Of a stretch of 36,670 nucleotides of DNA, positions 15,139-22,242 are shown piece after piece (positions within the stretch are counted from its first letter, which is position 1; the number at the start of each line of letters is the position of its first letter). Made by a program: the position numbers and the translations under genes. Under the pieces are notes generated by a model. It was not told where the DNA came from. It saw only the letters and a program-made list of their open reading frames with translations, and ran no database searches. Source of the DNA: JALZDI01 sp965653225 (GTDB lineage Bacteria; Actinomycetota; Actinomycetes; Propionibacteriales; Nocardioidaceae); assembly GCA_965653225.1 (NCBI GenBank), contig CBFGZI010000025.1, positions 1 through 36,670 on the forward strand, written 5' to 3'.

Positions 15139-17398
15139 GCGACTTCGCGGCGACGGCCTTGCGCCGCCGACGCTTGGCCTCGATCAGCTCCTCCTGCATG
15201 TCCCGCAGCGGCTTGCCGTCGGCGTCGCGGTGGTGACGTGTCCAGGTGCCGTCACCGGCGAGGTGCCACGAGCTGGTCTGCTCGGACATGCCGAGGTCGA
15301 GCAGCTGCTGCAGCTCCTCGACGTGCACCTTGGACGGGATGCGCACGAGCACCTCGACGCGACGGTCCAGGTTGCGGTGCATGAGGTCGGCAGAGCCGAT
15401 CCATGCCTGCGGGTCGCCGCCGTTCTCGAACCAGAAGATCCGGCTGTGCTCCAGGAAACGGCCGAGGACGCTGCGGACCTGGACCGTGTCGGAGAGGCCG
15501 GGTACGCCCGGTCGGAGCGCGCAGATGCCGCGCACCCACAGGTCGATCGGCACGCCCGCCTGGGACGCGCGGTACAGCGCGTCGATGACCGCCTCGTCGA
15601 CCAGGGAGTTGACCTTGAACCGGATCGCCGCGGGCTTGCCGGCGCGGTGGTTCTTGATCTCCTTGCGGATGCGCTTGATGATCCCGGTGCGCACGAAGTC
15701 GGGGGCGACCAGCAGGCTCGGGTAGTCGGCAGTGCGCCCGAACCCGGACAGGTTGTTGAACAGGTACGTCAGGTCGGCGGTGATCTGTGCGTCTGCGGTG
15801 AGCAGTCCGAGGTCTTCGTACAGCCGGGCGGTCTTGGGGTTGTAGTTGCCGGTGCCGATGTGGGCGTAGCGGCGCATACCCTCCGGCTCGTCGCGGACGA
15901 CGAGCGCGAGCTTGGAGTGGGTCTTGAGCCCCATCAGGCCGTACACGACGTGACAGCCGGCCTGCTCCAGCTTGCGTGCCCACCGGATGTTGGCCTGCTC
16001 GTCGAACCGGGCCTTGATCTCGACGAGCACCAGTACCTGCTTGCCCGCCTCGGCGGCGTCGACGAGGGCGTCGATGATCGGGGAGTCACCCGAGGTGCGG
16101 TAGAGCGTCTGCTTGATCGCCAGCACGTGCGGGTCGGCGGCGGCCTGCTCCAGGAACCGCTGCACGCTGGTCGAGAACGAGTCGTACGGGTGCTGCACGA
16201 GCACGTCGCGCCGGCGGAGGGCGGCGAACATGTCGGCAGGGGTGGCGCTCTCGACCTCGGCGAGGTGCGGGTTTGTCTTGGGCAGGAACGCCGGGTACTT
16301 CAGCTCGGCCCGGTCGAGGTCGGCCACGACGTTGAGACCGGTGAGGTCGAGCGGGCCCGGAACGTGGAACACCTCGTCGCTGCTCACGTCGAGCTCGGAG
16401 ATCAGCAGCTCGAGCATGTGCGGGTCGATCGTGTCCTCCACCTCCAGGCGGACCGGTGGCCCGAACCGGCGGCGGAGCAGCTCGCGCTCGAGTGCCTGCA
16501 GCAGGTTCTCCGCGTCGTCCTCCTCGACGTCGAGGTCCTCGTTGCGGGTCACCCGGAAGGCATGGTGCTGCATGACCTCCATGCCGGGGAACATCTGGTC
16601 GAGGTGTGACGCGATCACGTCCTCGAGCGGCACGAACCGCTGGTCGCCGACGCGCACGAACCGCGGGAAGATCGGCGGGACCTTCACCCGGGCGAAGTGC
16701 TCCTTGCCCGTCTCGGGGTTGCGCACCATCACCGCGAGGTTCAGCGACAGTCCGGAGATGTACGGGAAGGGATGCGCGGGGTCGACCGCGAGAGGTGTCA
16801 GCACCGGGAAGACACGCTCGCGGAACACGCTGTGCGTCCGGGCCTGCTCGTCGGGGGTCAGCTCGTCCCAGCGGAGCAGCTCGATGTTCTCGGCCGCCAG
16901 CGCCGGCAGGATCTCCTTGTGCAGCAGGCGTCCGTGGCGCTCCATGAGTGCGCCGCTGGTCGACCAGATCGCCTCCAGCACCTCCCGCGGCAGCAGGCCG
17001 CTGGCCGCGCGTACCGCGACCCCCGCGGTGATGCGACGCTTCAGGCCGGCAACGCGGACCATGAAGAACTCGTCGAGGTTGCTGGCGAAGATCGCCATGA
17101 AGCGCACCCGCTCCAGCAACGGCAGGTCGGGGTCCTCGGCCAGCTCGAGCACCCGCTGGTTGAAGGCCAGCCACGACAGCTCGCGGTCGAGGAAGCGCTC
17201 GTCGGGCAGCTCGGTGTCCTGCAGGAACTCGTACGGCGGCTCGACGTCGAACGCCTCGCTGACCAGCGTTCGCGGCAGCGAGTCGTCCGGTCCCTCGCCG
17301 AGGTCGCCCGCCGTATGGGCGGGCAGGGTCGGTGACAGCGTCGACGTCCTGCCGGGCGCCGTCTGGTCCGTGTCCCGGGGGGTCTGGTCGTCGGTCAC
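15131..17398 (-). CDS. ppk: Polyphosphate kinase 1
   Basis: The 755-residue enzyme reversibly makes polyphosphate from ATP (EC 2.7.4.1). The N and middle domains begin near DRELSWLAFNQRVLELA, and the FASNLDEFFMVRVAG segment is typical. The first phospholipase-D-like C-terminal domain contains the autophosphorylated histidine in YAHIGTGNYN (about residue 513). A second domain contains WIGSADLMHRNLDRRVE. The N terminus has about 55 extra, poorly conserved residues, and the C-terminal tail is basic (RRRRKAVAAKSRS). The GTG start at 17398 lacks a clear ribosome-binding site. It sits in the phosphate block, consistent with phosphate storage. Confidence 0.97.
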   Translation of the reverse strand: MTDDQTPRDTDQTAPGRTSTLSPTLPAHTAGDLGEGPDDSLPRTLVSEAFDVEPPYEFLQDTELPDERFLDRELSWLAFNQRVLELAEDPDLPLLERVRFMAIFASNLDEFFMVRVAGLKRRITAGVAVRAASGLLPREVLEAIWSTSGALMERHGRLLHKEILPALAAENIELLRWDELTPDEQARTHSVFRERVFPVLTPLAVDPAHPFPYISGLSLNLAVMVRNPETGKEHFARVKVPPIFPRFVRVGDQRFVPLEDVIASHLDQMFPGMEVMQHHAFRVTRNEDLDVEEDDAENLLQALERELLRRRFGPPVRLEVEDTIDPHMLELLISELDVSSDEVFHVPGPLDLTGLNVVADLDRAELKYPAFLPKTNPHLAEVESATPADMFAALRRRDVLVQHPYDSFSTSVQRFLEQAAADPHVLAIKQTLYRTSGDSPIIDALVDAAEAGKQVLVLVEIKARFDEQANIRWARKLEQAGCHVVYGLMGLKTHSKLALVVRDEPEGMRRYAHIGTGNYNPKTARLYEDLGLLTADAQITADLTYLFNNLSGFGRTADYPSLLVAPDFVRTGIIKRIRKEIKNHRAGKPAAIRFKVNSLVDEAVIDALYRASQAGVPIDLWVRGICALRPGVPGLSDTVQVRSVLGRFLEHSRIFWFENGGDPQAWIGSADLMHRNLDRRVEVLVRIPSKVHVEELQQLLDLGMSEQTSSWHLAGDGTWTRHHRDADGKPLRDMQEELIEAKRRRRKAVAAKSRS

Positions 17399-17450
17399 CG
17401 TTACATCGTGGCACGATTCCGCGCACCTCGGTAAACCTCTGCACGCGACC

Positions 17451-17474
17451 GGTCCGGGCCCCGGTCCGGGCCCC
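17451..17474. repeat. 12-bp direct repeat in the ppk-esterase spacer
   Basis: GGTCCGGGCCCC occurs twice in a row, followed by a partial third unit. It lies between the divergent ppk and esterase starts, so promoter influence is possible but not evident. Confidence 0.6.
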
Positions 17475-17499
17475 GGCCCGGTCGTCCCGCAGGTACCTT

Positions 17500-18561
17500 G
17501 TGGGCGTGGTTGACGTCTTCAGCGCACTCGACAAGATCAGGTCCACCGGCGAGGCCGTGACGCTGCGCACGGTGCTCAGGCTGCCCAGACCGGTGCTTCG
17601 CCGCCTCGTCGGTCGTCCGGTCCGCGTCGACGGGCAGACGCTGGACGTGGACATGCATGCGGTGCTGAAGCTGCAGCAGCTCGCCGGGATCCCCCGCGTC
17701 GAGACGCTCCCGCTGCCCGCGGGACGTGCGCTGCTGCGCGACCAGTCGGAGATCGTGTCCGGCAACCAGCCGATCGGGGAGGCGCGCGACCTGGTCGTAC
17801 CCGGACCGGACGGCGACCTGCCGGCACGGCTCTACGTGCCCCGGGGCACCACGGGCCCGTCGGCGCTGCTGCTGTTCGTGCACGGCGGCGGCTGGGTGTA
17901 CGGCGATCTCGAGTCGCACGACGGCGTGTGCCGCTACCTGACCGAGCAGTCTGGCGTACGGGTGCTGGCCGTGGAGTACCGCAAGGCGCCCGAGCATCCC
18001 TTCCCCGCGGCGGTACACGACTGCTTCGCGGCGTACACCTGGGTGCGCGAGCACGCGGCCGACCTCGGCGCCGACCCGGCACGCATCGCGGTCGGTGGCG
18101 ATAGCGCCGGCGGCAACCTCAGCATCGCGGTGTGCCTGCGGGCGCGCGAGAAGAATGTGCCGCAGCCGGTCGCGCAGATCCTGGTCTACCCGGGCACCGA
18201 CTTCAGCCAGCGCCTGCCGTCGCGGGAGATGTTCGGCCAGGGCTTCTACCTCAGCACCGAGTTCATGGACCGCTGCGAGGCCGCCTACCTGCCCGACGGT
18301 GCCGACACCACCGACCCGCTGCTGAGCCCGTTGCAGGCCAAGGACCTGTCCGGGCTGGCGCCGGCCTACGTGGTCACGGCCGGGTTCGACCCGCTGCGCG
18401 ACGAGGGCGAGGCGTTCGCGCGCCGCATCGCCGACGACGGTGGAATCGTGCAGCTGCAGCGGCACGCGGGCCTGATACACGGGTTCTTCAACATGGTCGG
18501 CGTGAGCCGGTCCGCGCGCGCCGCGGTCGCAGACGTGGTGAACCGTCTGCGCGACCTCTAG
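17500..18561 (+). CDS. Alpha/beta hydrolase, HSL-family esterase/lipase
   Basis: The 353-residue enzyme has the hormone-sensitive-lipase fold: oxyanion-hole motif VHGGGW, nucleophile elbow GDSAGGN, acidic residue in DPLRDEG, and catalytic His in IHGFFN. It should hydrolyse short- to medium-chain carboxyl esters in the cytoplasm; the physiological substrate is unknown. About 95 residues precede the catalytic core, as in many actinobacterial members. GTG at 17500 is taken as start because AGG lies six bases upstream; GTG at 17506 is possible. The stop codon is followed almost at once by repeat module 2 sequences. Confidence 0.9.
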   Translation: MGVVDVFSALDKIRSTGEAVTLRTVLRLPRPVLRRLVGRPVRVDGQTLDVDMHAVLKLQQLAGIPRVETLPLPAGRALLRDQSEIVSGNQPIGEARDLVVPGPDGDLPARLYVPRGTTGPSALLLFVHGGGWVYGDLESHDGVCRYLTEQSGVRVLAVEYRKAPEHPFPAAVHDCFAAYTWVREHAADLGADPARIAVGGDSAGGNLSIAVCLRAREKNVPQPVAQILVYPGTDFSQRLPSREMFGQGFYLSTEFMDRCEAAYLPDGADTTDPLLSPLQAKDLSGLAPAYVVTAGFDPLRDEGEAFARRIADDGGIVQLQRHAGLIHGFFNMVGVSRSARAAVADVVNRLRDL

Positions 18562-18565
18562 CTGT

Positions 18566-18588
18566 GCACCTTTCGCCGGACGTACGGC
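18566..18588. repeat. Half copy of repeat module 2
   Basis: GCACCTTTCGCCGGACGTACGG repeats the right half of the element at 18604-18650 with one mismatch. It begins five bases after the esterase stop codon. Confidence 0.65.
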
Positions 18589-18603
18589 TCGCGCGTGCTG
18601 CAA

Positions 18604-18645
18604 CGTCCGTCGAGGTGAGCGCTATGACGCACCCTTCGCCGGACG
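18604..18645. repeat. Dispersed extragenic repeat, module 2, copy B
   Basis: Arms CGTCCG (18604-18609) and CGGACG (18640-18645) enclose an inner GGTG/CACC pair and the centre AGCGCTAT. It is the full relative of 182-221. Differences in the paired bases partly preserve pairing (inner GGTG/CACC here, AA/TT next to GTG/CAC there), which hints at selection on structure. Confidence 0.65.
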
Positions 18646-18726
18646 TACGGCCGTTGCGCTTTGCTGGCTCGAGGGCTCGCCCCTGGGGCCTTCCCTCGGC
18701 ATGTGGTCCCTTCCCTCGGTTCATGC

Positions 18727-18815
18727 GCCGAGGAACGTGTCCATAACCCCCGGCTACATGGCTTGTGGCCCTAACCGAGCCCCGGCGGCGCGCACCCTGG
18801 AAGGAGAACGGTAGC
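18727..18815. repeat. Dispersed extragenic repeat, module 1, copy B
   Basis: This is the counterpart of 1-86: GCCGAGGAA, CCATAACCCCCGG, TACATGGC, GTGG, CGAGCC and GCAC blocks in the same order. Just upstream TTCCCTCGG occurs twice. The second copy can pair with CCGAGGAA at the module's start, so the module opens with a hairpin. In copy A that left arm would lie outside the window. Confidence 0.6.
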
Positions 18816-18942
18816 CGCGAGCCCCTGCCTCATAGCTGCCGGCTCTTTGGCCCGCATGACCGCAGTGCACGACGGCAAGCAACGGCGCGCCCAACCGGCC
18901 CTCGGCGGCAGTCTCACGCGCGCCGGCAACAGGCGTGCCCCT

Positions 18943-19869
18943 CTAGCGGGAGTACATGACGTCGACGTCCCAGCGTCGGAAGCCCAGGCGCTCGTACACC
19001 GCGATCGCCGGGGCGTTGTCGGACTCGACGTAGAGCATCACCTGGTCGAGCCCGCGGTCGCGCAGGTGCCACAGCCCCGCCAGCGTGAGCACCTTCCCCA
19101 GACCGAGACCCTGTGCGGCCGGGTCGACCCCGACCACGTACACCTCGCCGATCGGGTCGTGCTCGCCACCGGAGTGCACCTTCGTCCAGTGGAACCCGAC
19201 CAGCTCCCCGGCGCGCTCGGCCACGATGAAGCCCGCGGCGTCGAACCACGGCTCCGACATCCGCTGGGCCAGGTCGTCGGCGGTCATCGACCCCTGCTCG
19301 GGGTGGTCGGCGAACGCGCGCGCGTTGACGCGCAGCCACGCCTGGTCGTCCGCGCCGGGACGGAACGACCGCAGCAGCACCCCGTCGGGTACCTCGACCC
19401 GGGGCAGCTCGGCGTGCAGCGAGCGGCGCATCTGCCACAGGTCGCGCACCCGGGTGAAGCCGAGGGTCGCGGCCATCCGCTCGGCGGCCGGGTGGTGGCC
19501 GTGCGCCCACAGCCGCAGCGTCAGCGGGGCGGCCTCGTCGAGCATCCGGCGCACCAGGGCGGTGCCGACGCCCTTGCGCCGCCAGTCCGGGTGTACGACG
19601 ACCTCCGCGCTGGCGCCCTGGATCCGGTCGGTCAGGTCGAGGTGGCCGTAGCCGACCCACGACCCGTCCGGATCACCCGCCACCGACGCCACCACGTGCC
19701 GCACGGTGCCCGGGCCGCCGTACCGCAGCGCCAGCATCACCGCCTCGTTCAGCGGCGCGACTCCGTCGGCCGCGGTGGCCGACTCGACCAGCGCGCTCAC
19801 CCTGGCGCCCTGGTCGGCGGTGAGCGTGTCGTACACGGCCGTCTCGACACCGGCGGCGGCGCTGTTCAC
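18943..19869 (-). CDS. mshD: Mycothiol synthase
   Basis: The 308-residue enzyme has two GNAT acetyltransferase domains, the hallmark of MshD (EC 2.3.1.189). The N-terminal domain has VVVHPDWRRKGVGTALV; the C-terminal, catalytic domain has EVYVVGVDPAAQGLGLGKVL and ends YERLGFRRWDVDVMYSR. It acetylates Cys-GlcN-Ins in the last step of mycothiol synthesis, the main actinobacterial thiol. The GTG start at 19869 has no ribosome-binding site, but TAGCGT (19882-19877) is placed for a leaderless message. The neighbourhood with glnR and pstB homologues is also found in Mycobacterium. Confidence 0.95.
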   Translation of the reverse strand: MNSAAAGVETAVYDTLTADQGARVSALVESATAADGVAPLNEAVMLALRYGGPGTVRHVVASVAGDPDGSWVGYGHLDLTDRIQGASAEVVVHPDWRRKGVGTALVRRMLDEAAPLTLRLWAHGHHPAAERMAATLGFTRVRDLWQMRRSLHAELPRVEVPDGVLLRSFRPGADDQAWLRVNARAFADHPEQGSMTADDLAQRMSEPWFDAAGFIVAERAGELVGFHWTKVHSGGEHDPIGEVYVVGVDPAAQGLGLGKVLTLAGLWHLRDRGLDQVMLYVESDNAPAIAVYERLGFRRWDVDVMYSR

Positions 19870-19876
19870 GGGCTAC

Positions 19877-19882
19877 ACGCTA
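19877..19882 (-). promoter_or_regulatory. Possible leaderless -10 box of mshD (TAGCGT)
   Basis: TAGCGT on the minus strand fits TANNNT, and its end is seven bases from the GTG start. No strong -35 element is visible. Confidence 0.4.
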
Positions 19883-19983
19883 GGGCGTCACGCGTCCGAC
19901 ATCCCGCAGGGGCACCGTCGTCCGCTAAGGTCTCTGGCGTCCGGAAGGCTCACGGATGGTGATCGAGATGGCACCGGAGACGT

Positions 19984-19999
19984 CGTCCCCGCGGGGACG
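19984..19999. repeat. Perfect 16-bp GC palindrome upstream of the small membrane protein
   Basis: CGTCCCCGCGGGGACG lies in the 235-bp spacer between the divergent mshD and small membrane protein genes. It may be an operator or a hairpin in a 5' leader. The rest of the spacer shows no known riboswitch that I can recognise. Confidence 0.5.
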
Positions 20000-20104
20000 A
20001 ACGGGGTCGGTGGTTACCGCGCGTCGCCGCCGGTTCGGTCGAGACAGGGCGCACACTGGTCGGCGCCTCCTCGTTTCCGAACGGCAAGAGCGGGCACTGC
20101 CTAG

Positions 20105-20437
20105 GTGAAAGGAGACAACCGCTTCATTCCCGGACGGGATACGACGAAGTGGTTTCGGGCTATGCCGCATGTGATCGTGATGATGCTGGTGCCGATGGTG
20201 CCGCTTGCCTGCCTGGCGCTCGTGCTGTGGCTCGACCGGCTCGAGGAGACGCTCGACCGCGACGTCAACCGTCGTCGAGCGCAGGCCGCCGCGCCGGAGG
20301 CTCAGCTGGAGGCATCCCTGGCCGGGGTGTCCCCGTCGCCCGCGCCGGTGGTTGCCTCCGCCCCCGCCCTGCCCGCGCCCGTACCGCCGGCGGTGGCCGG
20401 GCCGGACGTCTCGCTGGGCGGCAGCACGAACCGGTAG
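20105..20437 (+). CDS. Small single-pass membrane protein, function unknown
   Basis: The 110-residue product reads like a real protein. A polar N terminus (FIPGRDTTKWFRAM) is followed by one hydrophobic helix (PHVIVMMLVPMVPLACLALVLW), an amphipathic stretch (LDRLEETLDRDVNRRRAQ), and an Ala/Pro-rich tail. The start is uncertain: GTG at 20105 has AGGAG after it rather than before it, and ATG at 20162 would begin at the helix. Its last 136 bp overlap the antisense 3' end of glnR, exactly where GlnR's own poorly conserved tail is encoded. I do not recognise the family. Confidence 0.55.
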   Translation: MKGDNRFIPGRDTTKWFRAMPHVIVMMLVPMVPLACLALVLWLDRLEETLDRDVNRRRAQAAAPEAQLEASLAGVSPSPAPVVASAPALPAPVPPAVAGPDVSLGGSTNR

Positions 20438-21093
20438 CCGACGTTGCGTACGGTGCCGATCAGCGCCTCGCGCTCGGGCCCGAGCTTGGCCCGGAGGCGG
20501 CGCACATGCACGTCGACCGTGCGGGTGCCTCCGAAGTAGTCGTAGCCCCAGACCTCCTGCAGCAGCTGGTGGCGGGTGAACACGCGCCCGGGGTGCTGGG
20601 CGAGGTACTTCAGCAGCTCGAACTCCTTGAACGTCAGGTCGAGCATGCGACCGTCGAGCTTGGCGGTGTAGCTGGCCTCCTCGATGACGACGCCGCCGCT
20701 GCGGATGACCGCCATCTCCTCCTCGCCGTCCTCCCGGGCCGCGCGCAGCCGGCCGGTCGTGAGCCGCAGCCGGGCGTCGACCTCGACCGGTCCCGCGGTG
20801 TCGAGGAGCACGTCGTCGGCGCCCCAGTCGTCGGTCACCACCGCCATGCCGCCCTCACTGACCACCAGGATCAGCGGCGCCTCGGAGCCGGTCGCGCGCA
20901 GCAGCCGGGTGAACTCCCGAGCCTGGGCGAGGTCGCGGCGGGCGTCCACGAGCACGGCGTCGCACTGCGGGGAGTGCACCAGAGCCGACGGTTCCGCCGG
21001 CAGGATGCGCACGGAGTGCGGGAGCAGCGCGAGCGCCGGCAGCACCTCAGCGGAAGGCTGCGGGGCGTTGGTCAACAGCACCAGGGTGCTCAT
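20302..21093 (-). CDS. glnR: GlnR-type OmpR-family nitrogen regulator
   Basis: The 263-residue atypical response regulator closely resembles Streptomyces GlnR from memory. The N terminus reads MSTLVLLTNAPQPSAEVLPAL, the receiver domain includes SEGGMAVVTDDWGADDVLLD, and a near-invariant winged-helix follows (LTFKEFELLKYLAQHPGRVF, TVDVHVRRLRAKLGPE, VGYRFVLP). Asp50 is present, but GlnR proteins are not regulated by classical phosphorylation. It controls glutamine synthetase, ammonium transport and other nitrogen genes. The ATG at 21093 has AGGAGGTGCG before it. The C-terminal 35 residues are low complexity and overlap the convergent small membrane protein gene. TATCCT at 21182-21177 may be its -10 box. 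Confidence 0.96.
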   Translation of the reverse strand: MSTLVLLTNAPQPSAEVLPALALLPHSVRILPAEPSALVHSPQCDAVLVDARRDLAQAREFTRLLRATGSEAPLILVVSEGGMAVVTDDWGADDVLLDTAGPVEVDARLRLTTGRLRAAREDGEEEMAVIRSGGVVIEEASYTAKLDGRMLDLTFKEFELLKYLAQHPGRVFTRHQLLQEVWGYDYFGGTRTVDVHVRRLRAKLGPEREALIGTVRNVGYRFVLPPSETSGPATAGGTGAGRAGAEATTGAGDGDTPARDASS

Positions 21094-21188
21094 CGCACCT
21101 CCTGGACGGCGAGACCGGGCACGGGTGATCAGACAGTCGGCACGAGGGCGTCCTTGCCCTGGGCCGTGAGTACGACAGGATAACCGAC

Positions 21189-21476
21189 GTGGGTTCCGCC
21201 GGTCTCGAACAAGACGCACCTGAGGTGACGGTCAGGTACTGGGCCGCGGCGCGGGCCGCGGCCGGACGCGAGTCCGACGAGGTGCGCGCAGCGACGCTCG
21301 CCGAGGCGCTGCGCGCCGTCGTCATGCTGCACGACGACAGCCCGCGGTTCGCCGACATTGTGGGGATCTGTTCGGTTCTCGTGGGCTCGGCACCGGTGTC
21401 CTCGCAGGACCCGCAGACCCTGCGGCTGTCAGCCGGCGACGTGGTCGAGCTGCTGCCGCCGTTCGCCGGGGGGTGA
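21189..21476 (+). CDS. MoaD/ThiS-family sulfur-carrier protein
   Basis: The 95-residue beta-grasp protein ends in the diagnostic Gly-Gly (PPFAGG), which is thiocarboxylated to deliver sulfur. Other family marks are RYWAAARAAAG near the N terminus and LSAGDVVELLPP before the tail. It may serve molybdopterin, thiamine or cysteine synthesis; no partner E1-like or MoaE gene lies next to it. The GTG start at 21189 lies 95 bp from divergent glnR. It converges on the ThiX-like gene with a hairpin around both stops. Placement beside other sulfur-transfer genes suggests a shared theme. Confidence 0.87.
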   Translation: MGSAGLEQDAPEVTVRYWAAARAAAGRESDEVRAATLAEALRAVVMLHDDSPRFADIVGICSVLVGSAPVSSQDPQTLRLSAGDVVELLPPFAGG

Positions 21477-21500
21477 GCCCGGGCGGGTGGGCAGGCTCAC
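21473..21500. terminator. Hairpin around the convergent stops of moaD-like and thiX
   Basis: GTGAGCC (21473-21479) and GGCTCAC (21494-21500) form perfect arms around a 14-base GC-rich loop. Each arm contains one of the two TGA stop codons. Confidence 0.6.
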
Positions 21501-21943
21501 AGCGGGAGGGCTGCGACCACCTGCTCCTTGCGCGGCTGTCCGGAGGCCCGGGTCGCGACGCGGCCCTGCGCGTCCAGCACCAGCGTGGTGGGCGTCCGGC
21601 GCACGTCGAGGCGGCGCACGAGGTCGAGGTGCGACTCGGCGTCGATCTCCACGTGGGTGACGCCGGGCACTGCGCCGGCCACGTCGGCCAGGATCCGCCG
21701 GGTGGCGCGGCACGGCTGGCAGAACGCGCTGGAGAACTGCACCAGCGTCGCGCGCTCGCCGAGCGCGGCCGTACCGATCTCGCCGGGGGTCAGGGTGATC
21801 CGGTCGTCCAGTGTGTCGTTCGCGCCCGGCTCGGCAGCCGTCGCGGCCGGGGCGCGGAAGCGGCCGTCGTACCAGCGCTTGCCGAGCCCGAACGCGGTGG
21901 CCAGCGCCAGCGCGGCCAGCAGCACCCATGCACCCGTCGTCAC
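21497..21943 (-). CDS. thiX: Membrane-anchored thioredoxin-like protein (ThiX-like)
   Basis: The 148-residue protein has an N-terminal hydrophobic anchor (AWVLLAALALATAFGL), then a thioredoxin fold with the redox motif FCQPC (C75, C78) and the cis-proline segment RRTPTTLVLD. In Mycobacterium the homologous gene lies beside cysA2-sseC2 and is called thiX. It is probably an extracytoplasmic-facing disulfide or sulfur-transfer protein. The GTG at 21943 starts at the anchor; longer frames upstream overlap the divergent leader promoter and look non-coding. Confidence 0.82.
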   Translation of the reverse strand: MTTGAWVLLAALALATAFGLGKRWYDGRFRAPAATAAEPGANDTLDDRITLTPGEIGTAALGERATLVQFSSAFCQPCRATRRILADVAGAVPGVTHVEIDAESHLDLVRRLDVRRTPTTLVLDAQGRVATRASGQPRKEQVVAALPL

Positions 21944-22021
21944 CCGGCCAAGCCTACGGCGCGGCCCCACGCCACGGGCGGTATCCGCGACGCGAGATGC
22001 CGTCCCGGATGGCGAGACCGG

Positions 22022-22052
22022 TTGCGGCCGGTGGACGCCCTCGCCGTAATCT
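22022..22052 (+). promoter_or_regulatory. Promoter of the sulfur operon and its leaderless leader peptide
   Basis: TTGCGG (22022-22027) and TAATCT (22047-22052) are separated by 19 bp. The -10 box ends seven bases before the ATG at 22060, so transcription would start at or next to the start codon. That fits a leaderless message. Confidence 0.55.
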
Positions 22053-22059
22053 CGGGCGC

Positions 22060-22137
22060 ATGACATCGACAGCGCTCACCAAGCGGCGCGCGGTGGACCA
22101 CTGCCGCGTGCACTCGGCGCTGTGTCGCATGCTCTGA
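22060..22137 (+). CDS. Cys-containing regulatory leader peptide of the sulfur operon
   Basis: This 25-residue open frame reads MTSTALTKRR, then AVDHC, RVHSA and LCRML before TGA. It has no ribosome-binding site but starts at the predicted transcription start. It resembles the short putative leader peptides annotated upstream of actinobacterial sulfur genes (basic residues, V-D, R, then C). Leaderless Cys-rich leader peptides are known to control mycobacterial sulfur operons by attenuation. The two Cys codons could make ribosome progress depend on charged Cys-tRNA. A two-part stem-loop begins three bases after its stop codon. Function is inferred. Confidence 0.7.
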   Translation: MTSTALTKRRAVDHCRVHSALCRML

Positions 22138-22139
22138 CC

Positions 22140-22203
22140 GGGCGACGTCCCGAGTACCTCTGCACGTGTCCGCGTGGGCGCAGCCGGCAGAGTCGCGTCG
22201 CCC
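22140..22203 (+). promoter_or_regulatory. Nested stem-loop after the leader peptide
   Basis: Outer arms GGGCGACG (22140-22147) and CGTCGCCC (22196-22203) enclose inner arms CTCTGC (22158-22163) and GCAGAG (22187-22192). The structure lies between the leader stop codon and the DUF4395 gene, where a ribosome stalled or released on the leader could change its folding. It has no U-rich tail, so control might be Rho-dependent or translational. Confidence 0.6.
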
Positions 22204-22242
22204 CAGACCGTGCGTCCAGCGTCATCGAGTCAGGAGAGCGTC

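Larger units (their letters stand above)
18562..18942. other. 381-bp gene-free spacer carrying dispersed repeats
   Basis: No protein-like frame is present. The first 255 bp hold the repeat modules listed separately. The remainder (about 18816-18942) has a slightly different texture and no signal I recognise. The end of the leftward mshD gene follows. Confidence 0.7.

Noticed and set aside
15230..16609. 459-codon open frame opposite ppk
   Set aside because: It mirrors a certain ppk gene and has no recognisable domain, signal or ribosome-binding site.
182..18645. Repeat modules considered as ends of an insertion sequence
   Set aside because: No transposase or remnant lies between or beside them, and no target-site duplications are visible.
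19870..20104. Spacer considered as a known riboswitch (ydaO-type or cobalamin)
   Set aside because: I could not match the conserved core of any class; only one palindrome stands out.
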